A program made the translations under genes and the position numbers. Positions 42,480 through 54,454 of a DNA stretch of 64,000 bases are shown here, piece after piece. Positions within the stretch are counted from its first letter, which is position 1. Each line of letters opens with the position of its first letter. The notes under the pieces were generated by a model, which did not search any database, was not told the DNA's origin, and saw nothing but the letters and a program-made list of their open reading frames with translations. This DNA is from Morinoia aosen. Taxonomy: Eukaryota; Arthropoda; Malacostraca; Amphipoda; Talitridae. Location of the stretch: assembly GCA_030386875.1 (NCBI GenBank), contig CM059576.1:13520058-13584057 (forward strand). Direction: 5' to 3'.

Positions 42480-43572
42480 AACTTACGTCTAGACGCGACA
42501 GCGGCGGGCATGCGACTGGCAAGTTACACAAGTCTATCCACATGAGCCGTAGACGTTACAAGTATATCGCGTATGATTCCGGGTACTGTTTCTAGCCACA
42601 CATCCCTTTAAAATACATAAGAGTCGAGTTGAGATTAACATCTTCCTCCACAGGCTCATGCCATTGAACTTGTGTATTAAAATTACGAATATTTTTCCAT
42701 GATCGAAATCGAAAAAATATTTCGTGTAAAATTTTTATTGTTTTCGTTGTTATTAGGGCAGAAACTATTAAAAATTTATTTCATGCCCAATTTTTCTATG
42801 TATTAAAACTAATTTCAGAGAACTTGGCAAATTTAAATTTTCTCAATTTTATGGTAACTAATGTATTTTGACAAATATGTCGAATTCAATCGTATAGTCA
42901 TCTATTTATTCAATAGAATGAAGCTCTCACGTTGCCTTATGTACGTTGGACAACATCTATGTGTTGTTGTTGTTACTAGTGATACTTTTTATAGTTTGTT
43001 GGGCTGCTTTTCTTCCTACCGCCATTACGCGTCATCGCGGTAGACAACGACTTACAATTGATATGATCATAATTTTATTCTTCTGGTGTACACGGCCCGT
43101 CAGAAATGACGGGATTCGATATTTCCTTCAATAAATCCTCCAGATGTGGATGCCCAACAAATATATCCATGCCAACAGTACCCACCATTAAAATATTCTT
43201 GTACCTGTGCACTGGTGAAACTCGTATCACAGATACGGTCATTGAGCGTCCTTGTGAGCGTCACAGACACACGCACCAACCAATTTGATGTGTTCACTCA
43301 CATGCCCATTGTGGTAACATACCACAAATTACGCACAAAAACACATAAATTAATTTTCTTCATTCAAATATTCAAGTAAACATCTAAAGTTTTGTTATGT
43401 ACGGGATGATAATAAATTCTTACCCACTGCCAGAATCAAATTTGACTTTCAATAATTGCCATTAGGAAAATAATGAATACAAAGTTGAACATTTCTGATC
43501 TTAATAGATACAATCGAATGTCATTTTCATTGGTAACTGATTCATATTTTGGTGTAATTATTTAACTGCCGA
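42480..43572 (-). mobile_element. Right arm of the second fold-back-like unit
   Basis: Reverse complement of 34323-35415, with shared phrases ACGCGTCATCGCGGTAGAC (here) and GTGTTGTTGTTGTTACTAGT. The 17-bp array follows on the outer side. Confidence 0.7.
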
Positions 43573-44262
43573 ATTCACACCACCACCGTACCTACACCAC
43601 CACCGTACCTACACAAGCACCGTACCTACACCACCACCGTACCTACACCACCACCGTACCTACAAGACCACCGTACCTACACCACCACCGTACCTACACC
43701 AGCACCGTACCTACACCACCACCGTACCTACACCACCACCATACCTACACCACCACCGTACCTACACCAGCACCGTACCCACACCAGCACCGTACTTACA
43801 CCAGCACCGTACCTACACCACCACCGTACCTACACCACCACCGTACCTACACCACCACCGTACCTACACCACCACCGTACCTACACAACAACCGTACCTA
43901 CACCACCACAGAACTTAACACCACCACCGTACCTACACCACCACCGTACCTACACCACCACCGTACCTACACCACCACCGTACCTACACCACCACCGTAC
44001 CTACACCACAACCGTACCTACACCAGCACCGTACCTACACCACCACCGTACCTACACCACAACCGTACCTACACTACCACAGAACTTAACACCACCACCG
44101 TACCTACACCACCACCGTACCTGCACCACCACCGTACCTACACCACCACCGTACCTACACCACCACCGTACCTACACCACCACCGTACCTACACCACCAC
44201 CGTACCTACACCACCACAGAACTTAACACCACCACCGTACCTACACCACCACCGTACACACT
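43573..44262 (-). repeat. 17-bp minisatellite, about 40 units
   Basis: Unit CTACACCACCACCGTAC, the reverse complement of the array at 34075-34322. A variant unit (CACAGAACTTAACACC) recurs three times at about 43910, 44090 and 44217, marking a higher-order block duplication. Confidence 0.95.
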
Positions 44263-45440
44263 TCAACGATTCAAAAACCCATGCAAAACCCATAAATTAT
44301 ATTAGTTACAAAAATACATCATTTTTCAGAGGCTAAACAAAACTGTGGCATAAACTATTTAAGGAGAAAATAACATTTCAGCAATGTAGAATTTGTTATT
44401 TTTAGTATGTTGAGGTGTTCTCATTTTATTCGATTGCAATGAGCAAAAAATAAATGATTTGAAATTATTGAAAGTCGTTTTAATATTTACACCTGGAGTT
44501 CATTTTGTAAGTTGGGGTAATAATTAGTATACGCGAATATGAGTTAACAACTCCCGGGGCCGGACTCGGCCAGGACTCGGCGCGAGGTGAGGGTTGACTT
44601 GACGGAGCAAAAGTTACCTAACATTCGCTCCGCTCTAAATTCTTCAAGATTATTGACTCCCTCAACCTAAACGCTCAACAACATCAACAATGAGCTAATG
44701 TGTAACACCACATAGCTTTTCTCTGGTGTTCGAATATATTGCGGAAAAAAATTTAAGTTACCCATAAATACAATTTTTTCATTGTAAGTGAAGTTTTATT
44801 TTAAATTTGAATAAATGAAAATGGTTTGATTTAAGTTAATGTTGAAATAACATTAAATTTCAAGCAAGCTTTCTTAATTTCAGTTCAGCGATAATTGAAC
44901 AATTTTCAGATTAATAATCAAAATTCATCATTTTGTTGACTAAATATTGATACGGAAATCAACCATAATGTACGCAAGATTTGTTTACGGCGTCAAATTT
45001 TTCTCCGGAGATTATCAAATTTTGATGAGTCTAATGGGACTCGCAAACGTCGAGATAGAGGTGTGCTGCACATGATGCTGTACCATCGGGCATGTCTGGT
45101 GACTGCCATGGGTAGACGTGGCACAGAACGACCCTCGGTCGAGTAGAGAACCTCGCTCCCTGAACACGCGGCTGTGGTGCGACGTGGTAACTGCCAAGGG
45201 TTCTTCACTTGGCAAACCACAGAGGTTATTGACGCGTGGTATATTCGATCAGAACCGTTAAAGGCTTCCAAGTTTTAATTAATTTTTTGGGACATATATG
45301 AATTTTACTACCTCAGGTAGCTAGTTGACGCTTGGAACAAAGTGGAGAGTTTTGATGAACAAATCAGATACATTTAGTTGTTGTTTTAGTTGTTTGAATT
45401 TCATTAATTTACTAAAATCACTATATATACAAAAATATAT
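44263..45440. other. Spacer, nothing coding recognised
   Basis: AT-rich, with a GC-rich patch at about 44550-44600 (GGGGCCGGACTCGGCCAGG). A minus-strand open frame at 44993-45271 has no motif. Confidence 0.35.
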
Positions 45441-45921
45441 TGTCTGTCACTAGTTACAGCGTCTGCAGGTGTTGCTGTCTGCCGCTAGTTACTGCGTCGG
45501 CAGGTGTTGATGTCTTCCACCAGTTACTGCGTCTGCAGATGTTGATGTCTTCCACCTGTTACTGCGTCTGCAGATGTTGATGTCTTCCACCAGTTACTGT
45601 GTCTGCAGGTGTTGTCTGTCACTAGTTACTGCATCTGCAGGTGTTGTCTGCCACTAGTTACTCCGTCTGTAGGTATTGTCTGACACTAGTTACTGTGTCT
45701 GCAGTTGTTGTCTGTCACTATTTACTGTGTCTGCAGGTGTTGTCTGTCACTAGTTACTGCATCTGCAGGTGTTGTCTGCCACTAGTTACAGCGTCTGCAG
45801 GTGTTGTCTGCCACTAGTTACTGCGTCTGCACGTTATGTTGTCTGCCACTAGTTACTGCGTCTGCAGGTGTTGTTGCCTGACACTAGTTACTGCGCCTGG
45901 AGGTGTTATCTGCCACTAGTT
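45441..45921 (-). repeat. 35-bp minisatellite, part 1 (inverted)
   Basis: Reverse complement of the array at 36991-38235 (CACTAGTTACTGCGTCTGCA), about 13 units, more diverged at the left edge. Interrupted at 45922 by a TIR element. Confidence 0.9.
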
Positions 45922-47657
45922 CCCAGGTAGCAAGAAATTATTAGGCCAATGTTGGGTTGATAATTATTTATTGACCTGATATTGGAATCTTGGAATACAA
46001 TAATAGGCTAATAACAAGACAATATCGAAAAAATATATAGTTATTTATGATATCAACTTGTTATTGGGACAATGTAGTAAATAGTTTTATTTCTAATATC
46101 AAACTAACAGTGTATATATATATATGTAATATATTCATATAAATGGAAACTATCTTATAATAATTAAAAATTTCGCAATTTAATCAAATTTGTTGAAATA
46201 TAAATTATTACTGCCCAAATATTCGGTTGATATTGTACGCCAATAATACGGAGTAATTTGCTTAAAATGTACCAATAAAGTTAATGAATAGTTATTGCAG
46301 TCATTAATGAGTGCAGATATATATGACAAATATCAAGAAATTTGAATACGTCACAATAATATGTATATTCAGAAATACTGTAATCACAGGTTCACAGTTC
46401 TTCTTTTTCAGTACTCCAATGAGTTTCGAAGGTCTAATTTTATCAAAAAAATATGCTAAAATCGTTTGTCATATGTTCCTATAGCAATAAATGTCTATAT
46501 ATTGAATTAAGATGATATAAAGTCATTTATATAGATGAGATAAATGACTTTATTCCGTAACGATGGTATTGAGTAGGTCTACTCCTACCATATAACTCAT
46601 TTTGCATGCATCATCATTCTTTCAGCAAAGCGCTTTCGTGCAGTTTTTCAATCACGCATATATATGCTGCTTAGATGAACGTATATATGCCACTTAGGAC
46701 AGGTTGCCCGACCACTGGTACGTACGTGCAACACAAAATTTGGACTACGATGCCAAAGAGGTTTGCAATCATGGACTTTAGATGAATTTTGAATGCAGTT
46801 TAATTCATAGTCTTGTAGGTGTGTAGGTATGTACATCGGATAACATAGTTATCAGAATTATATATATATTTCTCGTCTTTGAACCCTTTTGAATATTGAT
46901 GCGATATTAAAAATTAATTATTGAGCCAAAGTGTTGTTTAAGGAAACACCTCAATATCAAGTCAATAGTGACACAGTAATTAGCTGATACTGGGTTGAAA
47001 ATAAATTATTATTGGGACATTATATTCTACCAATATCCACTTGATGTCAGAAAATGAGTATTGGGCTTGTAGTACTCTATCTTAGTTACTCCTCAAACTC
47101 AGTTCTAGACCATTTATTTTCAGTAATACTAATATGTGCAAATGTAAAATTATCTACGAAGACAGCGCTAATACCTGCATAGCGTATCTCCGATACCATC
47201 TGCAGGATAAGTAGGAGTGCATATTAAAGTCGCTGCTTCACTCGCCACAAGCGGAACTTGATTGCTAAAGCAGCGACATCTTCAGGGCTTACTGGTGAAT
47301 ATTTTCTTTTTCTAAAGCACACCTCAATATCTAGTCCATAGTGATACCATAATTACCTAATATTAGATTAGTGAAATTATCATTATCGGGGCCTTATGTT
47401 TTACAAATATCAACCTATCAGGAATTGAGTATTAAGCCAATGTTATTGTAGGGAATACTTCATTATCAAGTAACTATTGACATAATAACTAGTTGATATT
47501 GGGTTGATGATAATATTGTTATTGGGCCAATATATTTTTCTAATATCAACTGAATTTTCCAAAATAAGGTATTGCCCCAATGTTCATTTTGAATATCCAG
47601 TCAATATTGAGACTGTATATTGGCTCAATATTAGGTCAATAAATTTTGCTACCTTGG
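45922..47657. mobile_element. TIR element inserted in the 35-bp array, 1.74 kb
   Basis: The left end reads CCCAGGTAGCAAG and the reverse complement of the right end CCAAGGTAGCAAAA. The array unit CTAGTTACTGCG is split with TT on both sides, indicating an apparent 2-bp duplication. The interior is AT-rich and filled with short, diverged repeats of the type ATTGGGCCAATAT in both orientations; there is no transposase. Superfamily unresolved. Confidence 0.65.
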
Positions 47658-47862
47658 TTACTGCGTCTGTAGGTGTTGTTGTCTGCCTCTAGTTTGTGCG
47701 TCTGCAGGGGATGTCTGCCACTAGTTACTGCGTCTGCAGGTGTTGTCTGCCACTATTTAATGCGCCTGGAGGTGTTGTCTGCCACTAGTTACTGCGTCTG
47801 TAGGTGTTGTTGTCTGCCTCTAGTTAGTGCGTTTGCAGGTGATGTCTGCCACTAGTTCTTGC
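47658..47862 (-). repeat. 35-bp minisatellite, part 2 (inverted)
   Basis: Continuation of the array at 45441-45921 beyond the inserted element, about six units. Confidence 0.9.
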
Positions 47863-48148
47863 GCAACTTAGCCAGTTACCGACCCAACGAAATATAGCAG
47901 CATATAAAGGCCTCAAAAAATTGTTTTACAATACTCATACATGTGTCCTATCTTTCTGAGTGCGATTGAATCCCTGGGAATTTGAGGGCCGGTGTTTCTT
48001 ATGCGATTTCATATTCTTGTTTATTCTGCGTAAACCAATTGTAAATCAATGTACTCGAACGCGAAAACGATTTTCAAATGAGAAAACTAAAATAATGCAA
48101 GAAAAATCATCGGGAGAATTTTAGATCTTATCAAGAAAAAGCAACTAT

Positions 48149-49866
48149 TGTTGTCGCGCCCTTCCCGGGAGAGAAAAACACCGGAAGCAGAAGGAGCATG
48201 TATTGGGCGCGGTGAATACGTCACTGTAAACAAGGGTTATTTTTAGTTCTACAAATAAATCAGCTTGAAGGCACAAAGAGAGTAATTAAGTTAATTACTA
48301 ACTTAGCTCGGCGGCACAAGGCAAGAACATTATTAAACGCCTTAACCTAGCATCACGATCACAAAGGCGATCAATGCCTCTGCGATATAAATAGTTTCGA
48401 AAACAACGCAGATGTCAAGAAAATGAGAAGCACAGCGAGAAATAAATGTAAAATTAAATAAGAAGTTTCTAATCGTCTCAGAACTTATTGCTAGAGCTTA
48501 GCTGCTGGTACAACAGAGGTAACCAGTGAGTATTACTTGATTATTCTACCTTTACATCTTTGAAAATTAGTTATCACTTGACACGACGGAAACAACGTGG
48601 TACGTCTTTAGACTTAAAAATACTTACATCTTTATATGCGAGACCTCTGCTACGACACAGACCCCAAGCTAATTTTCATGTTTTACATTACCTGTAAAGT
48701 AAAGGAAGTCACCTTAAATCATTATCATACGCACACGCAATTTACAAACCAGACTAGGCTTAACTTTACAAAGACACGAAAGGGACTCAAGGTCGGCCAT
48801 TTTGTATAAGGCGCTTGAGGCGCAGCAATACACGACACCTGCATATGGAAGACTTCGTAAATGTACATGACCTTCAAATTCAATCATAACGCTGCAAATT
48901 AAAGCATCTCGGCCTCTTTAATAAATAACGCATTTCTTCGATATTACGAATGATTTTAATAGGCACAAAATTCAGTCTTTTAAAGAACTTCTTATTATCT
49001 CAACAATTAACATACAAAGTATTAAGAGAACGTTTCAAGAAACGACGGCCACGAGTTGCGGCTCAACTTTTAGATATTCGACTGACACACACAAAGGTAG
49101 AATGGCTATCTACCGTTCTCACAGATATAAGGCACACTTTCACTTCAGTTCCTTACTCTTATTAAGTTCGATCATCACTTAAAAAGGATTAACCCACATT
49201 TAAGGCGCAGGCACAAGAGAAATTAGGAGGGCGCCTGAGCACGAAATGTCACACCTTGCTCTCGGCAGAGCCCTTGCAAAAGTGCGAAGCGGGAGCTATT
49301 CCACAAGAGACGCCAACGAAAATGTTACCAAAAACCCCAGCATACGCTTAAGAAAAAACCCAGATCAGCGAAAAAAGGCGTTAATGAATAAATTTTCTTA
49401 CCCTTTTTTATTGTTTTCGTGGTTACCAAGTAGTACAATCATTGTGGCTCCTTAAAATTAATTGTTTCGCAAACACAAATCATGACTGTAAACCCCAGGA
49501 GACAGATAAAACCCAGATCTGCGGTTAAAACCCCAGAATGCGCCGCCGGCTGGAATGAATCTACGTAAGGGCGGAGAACTCCAGCAATTAATCTCAATTG
49601 CGCGAACAGAAGTAGAACGTTTGAATATGTATCAGAGTTTTTTATTCTTATTTTTTATAAAGGTATTATCTACTTCACAAATCGACATTTAGTGACATTA
49701 ACGATTAACTTTGCTGATATAATTAAGTTATTGACCTGATATCGCTTATTTCAAAATCGCGCATTCGTTCTAGAAGTTTCCAGGACAGTCAAATGAGAAA
49801 CTATTCATTTAAAATGGCGGGTTAAAACCCAAACGACTTAAAGACGGAGAAAGGCATGACATGACA
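48149..49866 (-). repeat. BEL/Pao 3' LTR, left copy (about 1.7 kb)
   Basis: On the minus strand a purine run (TAGGGGGGAG) precedes TGTCATGTCATGCC, the LTR start; the LTR probably ends in CGACAACA. Rich in ORF-free AT sequence with GGGTTTTAACC phrases. The end could also be 3 bp inward. The 5' LTR is absent, so a target duplication cannot be checked. Confidence 0.6.
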
Positions 49867-50440
49867 CTCCCCCCTATTTTTTGAAAAATACACAGGCAAA
49901 CATCCTTGCGACGGCTTGAAGAGAGCACGTAAAGAGTACGTTAGTTTGGTAAACGATAATCAGTAACATTACGCTTATACTAAGAGACCATAAATCAATC
50001 CGTTTACAATACGAAATTTCTTAAATCTAGATAGAGATCAATGTTCCTTAGTCTGATAGGCACAAGAATAACGCACGTGACTAGTGTTAGGAACGTTACG
50101 AGCGAATAATACAACAAAATTAGAGGCGAACCCCGTCAGTATTCAAAATCTAATACTCTATAGTAAGCAAACCGCAAACTGACTTAGTGAAAGATAGATA
50201 GGGGAAGAAAAACGAACGTGCTTCACGCATCACACCACTACCGGGAGAGGAAGGAGAAGTCTGCAGCTCTTCACCTCCCCCCATCAGCAGCAGTGAGACA
50301 CCTTCCGCCGACCGCTTGAAATAAGCTTATTAACAATAGGTAATCTTGACAGGGAGACTGGAAGGACGCGTCACAGTTGCGGCGGGCACGATGGATAGAC
50401 TACACTAATCGAATTGATTCAAGAATCGGAACTATGAGGT
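49867..50440 (-). other. Non-coding stretch between BEL pol stop and LTR
   Basis: About 570 bp without an ORF. The polypurine tract (GGGGGGAG) lies at its LTR side, the expected primer for plus-strand DNA synthesis. Confidence 0.55.
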
Positions 50441-53400
50441 CTAGTTGTCTCCACGGAGACCTAAACTTACTACCTTGCCTATCGGACGTTCGCACACTAT
50501 CGTACCTCCCGCAGTAGCGGCCCGAGATACCACTACGGAACGCACTAGACCGTCCCCGCTCTTCTTGACCCTGACCACCCTACCCCTCGCCCATTTATTT
50601 CTCGGAGCGGGCTCGACGAGCATGACGATGTCTCCAGGGCTCAAGTTGGTTGTTCTCTTCGTCCACTTGGAGCGCGATTGAAGCACCTGTATGTAGTCGC
50701 TTTTCCACTTCTGCCAGAAGACCTCTGCCAGATGGTTGACTCTACGCCAGCGCTTCTTTCCGTAGGCTATGAGGTCCGCAGGGGAGGTGTCGCAGAGAGG
50801 AGGGTTGTCGCCCGCTTCTTTCAACGTTAGGAGCATGTTTGGAGTCAGGGGTTGTGGATCATTAGGGTCGCTCGATAGGGACCATAATGGCGTGTTGTTG
50901 ACGATTGATGCTGCTTCTTGAAAAAAGGTGTAGAGCTCATCTCTACTAGGTGTTCGCATGCCGCACTGGGAAAGCGAGAACAACATGGCTTTCTTTATAG
51001 CTCCCACTTTACGTTCCCAAACTCCACCAAAATGGGGTGCGTGAGGGGGATTAAAGATCCACTGCACATCGAAGTCTTGCAGCGTCTTGGAGAGTGACCT
51101 CATGTCGAGGTCCTGGTTATAGCTGCCGACGAAATTAGAACCGCGGTCGCTCCTTATGATTTTGCACGATCCACGAACGCACATGAATCGCCTGAGAGCG
51201 TTTCGAAAGCTAGAAGTGTCCATGGCAGGCAGCGGTTCCACATGCACCGCTCTAGAGGTTGGACAGGTCAACACCAAGGCCCATACCTTAGAAGTCCTCT
51301 TATTGTTTCTCGTAGAGATTCCCTCGACGACCTGCCACGGGCCTGCCACGTCCATACCTGTGTTCGTAAAAGGAGCGGTGCAAGCAAGTCGGTCCTCTGG
51401 TAGGTCACTCATTTTCTGCTCTTCGGGTCTCCTTCTCAATTTTCTGCAGACGACGCAGTCATTTACGAACTTACGGATGACCTTCTTTCCGTGCACTATA
51501 TGATAGCCTGCATCTCGTACGGCTCCATGAGAAATGTGAGCACCTTGATGCCCGGAGAGTTTGTGATAATGAGACACAATGCTAGAGGTGAGCGGGTGGT
51601 CTTCGGGAAGCACAATGGGGTGCTTTATACACCCGGGCAAGTTGACGCGCCTGAGGCGTCCGCCTACTCGCAACAGACCGTCAGCATCAATAAAGGGGCT
51701 CAAAGAAGACAAAAGGTGGCGCAGAGGAATGTCCTTTTCTTTCTTGAGATTACTGATCACGTCTTGAAAGGTTGCGTGTTGAACGTCAGAGATGGCTAAC
51801 TTCTCACCCCCGAAGTTTAGTGATTCCAAGGGTCTGATGGCCAGAGCCACTCCCTTTCTTTGCTGAGTTAGGTCCTTCCATCTGAAATAGAAATTCGTCG
51901 CCAGTCTTGATGCTCTACGAACAGAGACAAAGTCACCAGTTAAGTAGGCAGGAACTTCACGCTGAAGCTCTGGGGTCTGAAGGGAGGTGACGAAATTCGA
52001 GCATTCCTGGACGAGTTTCTCCTCGGGCAAACTCACTGAAAGCGAGATATCTGCGCCTTCTTGCTCGTCAGGCAGATGATCTTCCCACAGAAAGGAAGGG
52101 CCCGTCAACCAGCGTATCCTCTTCAGGTTCTCTGCGCTTGTGGGACGAGAGGCCATATCCGCCGGGTTGCACTCTGTGGCTACGTACCGCCAGAGTTCCT
52201 TGGGACGAACCTTCGTAGCCGCTTCAATTCTTCTAGTCACATACTTTGAAAATCTTTTAGTTTCGTTGTTGAGGTAGCCCAGCACTACCTTGCTGTCTGA
52301 GTACATCACTACGTCGTTGATCTCGACGCTTATCTCTTCGCATATTCTTCTGGAGGCCTCGCTGCACTCGACGGCCGCGCAGAGTTCCAAACGTGGTATG
52401 CTTGTGGCAGCTCTGGGAGCCACCTTGCTGTCAGCGCTTACAAAAGACACGCGCACGCGTCCACTCACATCGACTGATCGTAAGTAGGTGACATGTCCTA
52501 TGGCTTGTTCAGAGGCGTCGGCGAAGCAATGCAAACTTCGTGAATGAACCTCCCCGAAGTCTCCAGGAATGAGGCACCTGTCCAACGACAGGTCGGAGAG
52601 TCCTCGCAACGACTCTTTCCACGATTCCCACGTCGCAAGATGAGCGACGGGAAGAGGATCGTCCCACCCCAACTTTGCCAAATTTTCTGGGTCTTGTTTT
52701 ACGGGAGGGATCAAGGTGCGCATGATCAGTCGGCCTCCCAATACGACGGGGCTAGCTAAGCCGATTGGATCGAAGATTGAATTGACGGTGGCTAACAAAC
52801 CACGTTTCGTGAACGGGCGGTCCACCACCTCGGTATGTACGTCAAACCGGTCGGTCGTAGTATTCCACGTCACTCCCAGGGTGCGCTGACTACAACCATC
52901 CTCCCAAAACTCCACTTTTCCTTCCTCGCGTTCAGATTCCGGGAATGCGTTCAAAACCTCCTGATGACTAGAAGAGATTTTGTGAAGACGAACCTTGAAC
53001 GTCTCCAGGTACTCTCGAGTCTTGACTAGAATGTCGACGGCCTCTTGAGCTGAACCTGCGGATCCCAGTCCGTCGTCAACGTAAAATCCGCGCTCGACGT
53101 AGCTCAGAGCCTTCCAGGCAAGTCTGTCTCCGTTTTCTCTCTCCTCTCTTGAGGCTTCCCTAATGGCGTGGCGCAGACAGTGAGTTGCGACAGCCGGACT
53201 TGATCGATTTCCGAAGACGTGCACTCTTGCCCGGTATGAGACAATTGCTTTGCAAGGATCATTGTCCTTGAACCAGAAGAACCTGAGAAAATTTCGGTCG
53301 GAGGGACGGACATAGAAGGCGTGGAACATCTTTTCCACGTCGGCAACGAAACCAACCTTGTTCTCTCGAAACCTAAGGAGCACTCCACGAAGACTATTGT

Positions 53401-54424
53401 TGGCATCTGGCCCCTGAAGCAAGGTTCCGTTTAAGTTGCGTCCGAAATACTGCGCCGCAGAGTCGAAGACGATGCGCAGCTTCTTTTTCTTGGGATGTGT
53501 AACGGGAAAAACCGGGAGATACCAAAAGTGTCCTTCAGCCGGTTGAAGTTCTTGGGAAGGAACTACCTCTACGTGTCCAATATCCACGTAGTCTTGGACT
53601 ATCTTCAAACACTGCTGTAATTTGGCGGGGTCTTTGACTAACCGCGCCAAGGTGTTTCTGGAGCGGCGATAGACGGCCTTCGTGTTGTCTGAAAGCTTAG
53701 ACATGCGATCTATGAATATCAGCGGAGTTTCTAGATGCCCCTCAGCATTTACAACTATATTCTCGTCAATCAGCGACAAGAATTTCCTGTCCTCAACGGA
53801 CGGTCCAGGACTCTCGTCGTCCATTCTGGTGTCGAAGACTGGAGCTAGAGGACCGAAACAAGGCTGAGCCGAAAAGTGATCTTCGACTTGAGTTTTATAC
53901 ACACTCATCTGCATGTTTGACGGGTGAGGCTCTGAAGGGTTGATTCTTCCAACAACAGCCCATCCCAAAGGTGTTTTGTAGACAGGGGGCTTCCGGTGGA
54001 TTAGATCTGCAACTAATACATCCTCTGCGTCTCGGCCCAGCAACAGACTCACGGGAGCATTGCAGTCCAGAGGGAGAAATTCTGATGCAAGATGAGCAAT
54101 GTCGGGGTTCTTCAAGACGTCTTCTCTCGTCGCCACGTCGTACTTATTATGAGGAATGCCGTCGTGCTCGAATAGAGGTGGAAGAGCAAAAGACTCAGAG
54201 CGGTTTACGCCCTTTACTCGAAAGCCCTCCGTAGTCCGACCGTAGGATTTAATTTTAGAACTTGAAATCGTGGTAATGGAATACGTTTCCCTTTTGTGAG
54301 GTAATGCAAAGAAATCTAACAAAGAAGATGTGGCGAAAGAATTAGTACTTTGGTCATCCAGGATGACGTAAGTGCGGAGAGTTTTACTGCTTCTTCCGGG
54401 CGCCGTCACGTCCACCAAGACCAT
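50441..54424 (-). CDS. pol: BEL/Pao pol polyprotein, intact frame (1327 aa)
   Basis: Continuous 1327-codon frame from ATG 54424. Domain order as in BEL/Pao: aspartic protease with VILDDQST (about residue 20-27); linker; RT with FVADVEKMFHAFYV and FYVDDGLGS (about 447); Pao-type peptidase_A17/RNase H region with LHCFADASEQAIG (about 633) and YSDSKVVLGYL; integrase zinc domain (H-x3-H about 951-960, CVVC about 990); integrase core GMDVAGPW (about 1023), IIRSDRGSNF (about 1090) and the Glu in GGVWERKVG (about 1137); and a DUF5641-like tail (LSPGDIVMLVEPAPRNKWARGRV). It copies element RNA and integrates the cDNA in the nucleus. The gag frame lies upstream in the same reading frame, separated only by a TGA. 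Confidence 0.95.
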   Translation of the reverse strand: MVLVDVTAPGRSSKTLRTYVILDDQSTNSFATSSLLDFFALPHKRETYSITTISSSKIKSYGRTTEGFRVKGVNRSESFALPPLFEHDGIPHNKYDVATREDVLKNPDIAHLASEFLPLDCNAPVSLLLGRDAEDVLVADLIHRKPPVYKTPLGWAVVGRINPSEPHPSNMQMSVYKTQVEDHFSAQPCFGPLAPVFDTRMDDESPGPSVEDRKFLSLIDENIVVNAEGHLETPLIFIDRMSKLSDNTKAVYRRSRNTLARLVKDPAKLQQCLKIVQDYVDIGHVEVVPSQELQPAEGHFWYLPVFPVTHPKKKKLRIVFDSAAQYFGRNLNGTLLQGPDANNSLRGVLLRFRENKVGFVADVEKMFHAFYVRPSDRNFLRFFWFKDNDPCKAIVSYRARVHVFGNRSSPAVATHCLRHAIREASREERENGDRLAWKALSYVERGFYVDDGLGSAGSAQEAVDILVKTREYLETFKVRLHKISSSHQEVLNAFPESEREEGKVEFWEDGCSQRTLGVTWNTTTDRFDVHTEVVDRPFTKRGLLATVNSIFDPIGLASPVVLGGRLIMRTLIPPVKQDPENLAKLGWDDPLPVAHLATWESWKESLRGLSDLSLDRCLIPGDFGEVHSRSLHCFADASEQAIGHVTYLRSVDVSGRVRVSFVSADSKVAPRAATSIPRLELCAAVECSEASRRICEEISVEINDVVMYSDSKVVLGYLNNETKRFSKYVTRRIEAATKVRPKELWRYVATECNPADMASRPTSAENLKRIRWLTGPSFLWEDHLPDEQEGADISLSVSLPEEKLVQECSNFVTSLQTPELQREVPAYLTGDFVSVRRASRLATNFYFRWKDLTQQRKGVALAIRPLESLNFGGEKLAISDVQHATFQDVISNLKKEKDIPLRHLLSSLSPFIDADGLLRVGGRLRRVNLPGCIKHPIVLPEDHPLTSSIVSHYHKLSGHQGAHISHGAVRDAGYHIVHGKKVIRKFVNDCVVCRKLRRRPEEQKMSDLPEDRLACTAPFTNTGMDVAGPWQVVEGISTRNNKRTSKVWALVLTCPTSRAVHVEPLPAMDTSSFRNALRRFMCVRGSCKIIRSDRGSNFVGSYNQDLDMRSLSKTLQDFDVQWIFNPPHAPHFGGVWERKVGAIKKAMLFSLSQCGMRTPSRDELYTFFQEAASIVNNTPLWSLSSDPNDPQPLTPNMLLTLKEAGDNPPLCDTSPADLIAYGKKRWRRVNHLAEVFWQKWKSDYIQVLQSRSKWTKRTTNLSPGDIVMLVEPAPRNKWARGRVVRVKKSGDGLVRSVVVSRAATAGGTIVCERPIGKVVSLGLRGDN

Positions 54425-54454
54425 CTTAGAGCAGCTTCTGTTTTTCGATGGCTG

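Noticed and set aside
48950-49165. Open frames of about 70 codons in the LTR, repeated at 62702-62917
   Set aside because: They lie within the long LTR and match only because of the inverted duplication; no motif.
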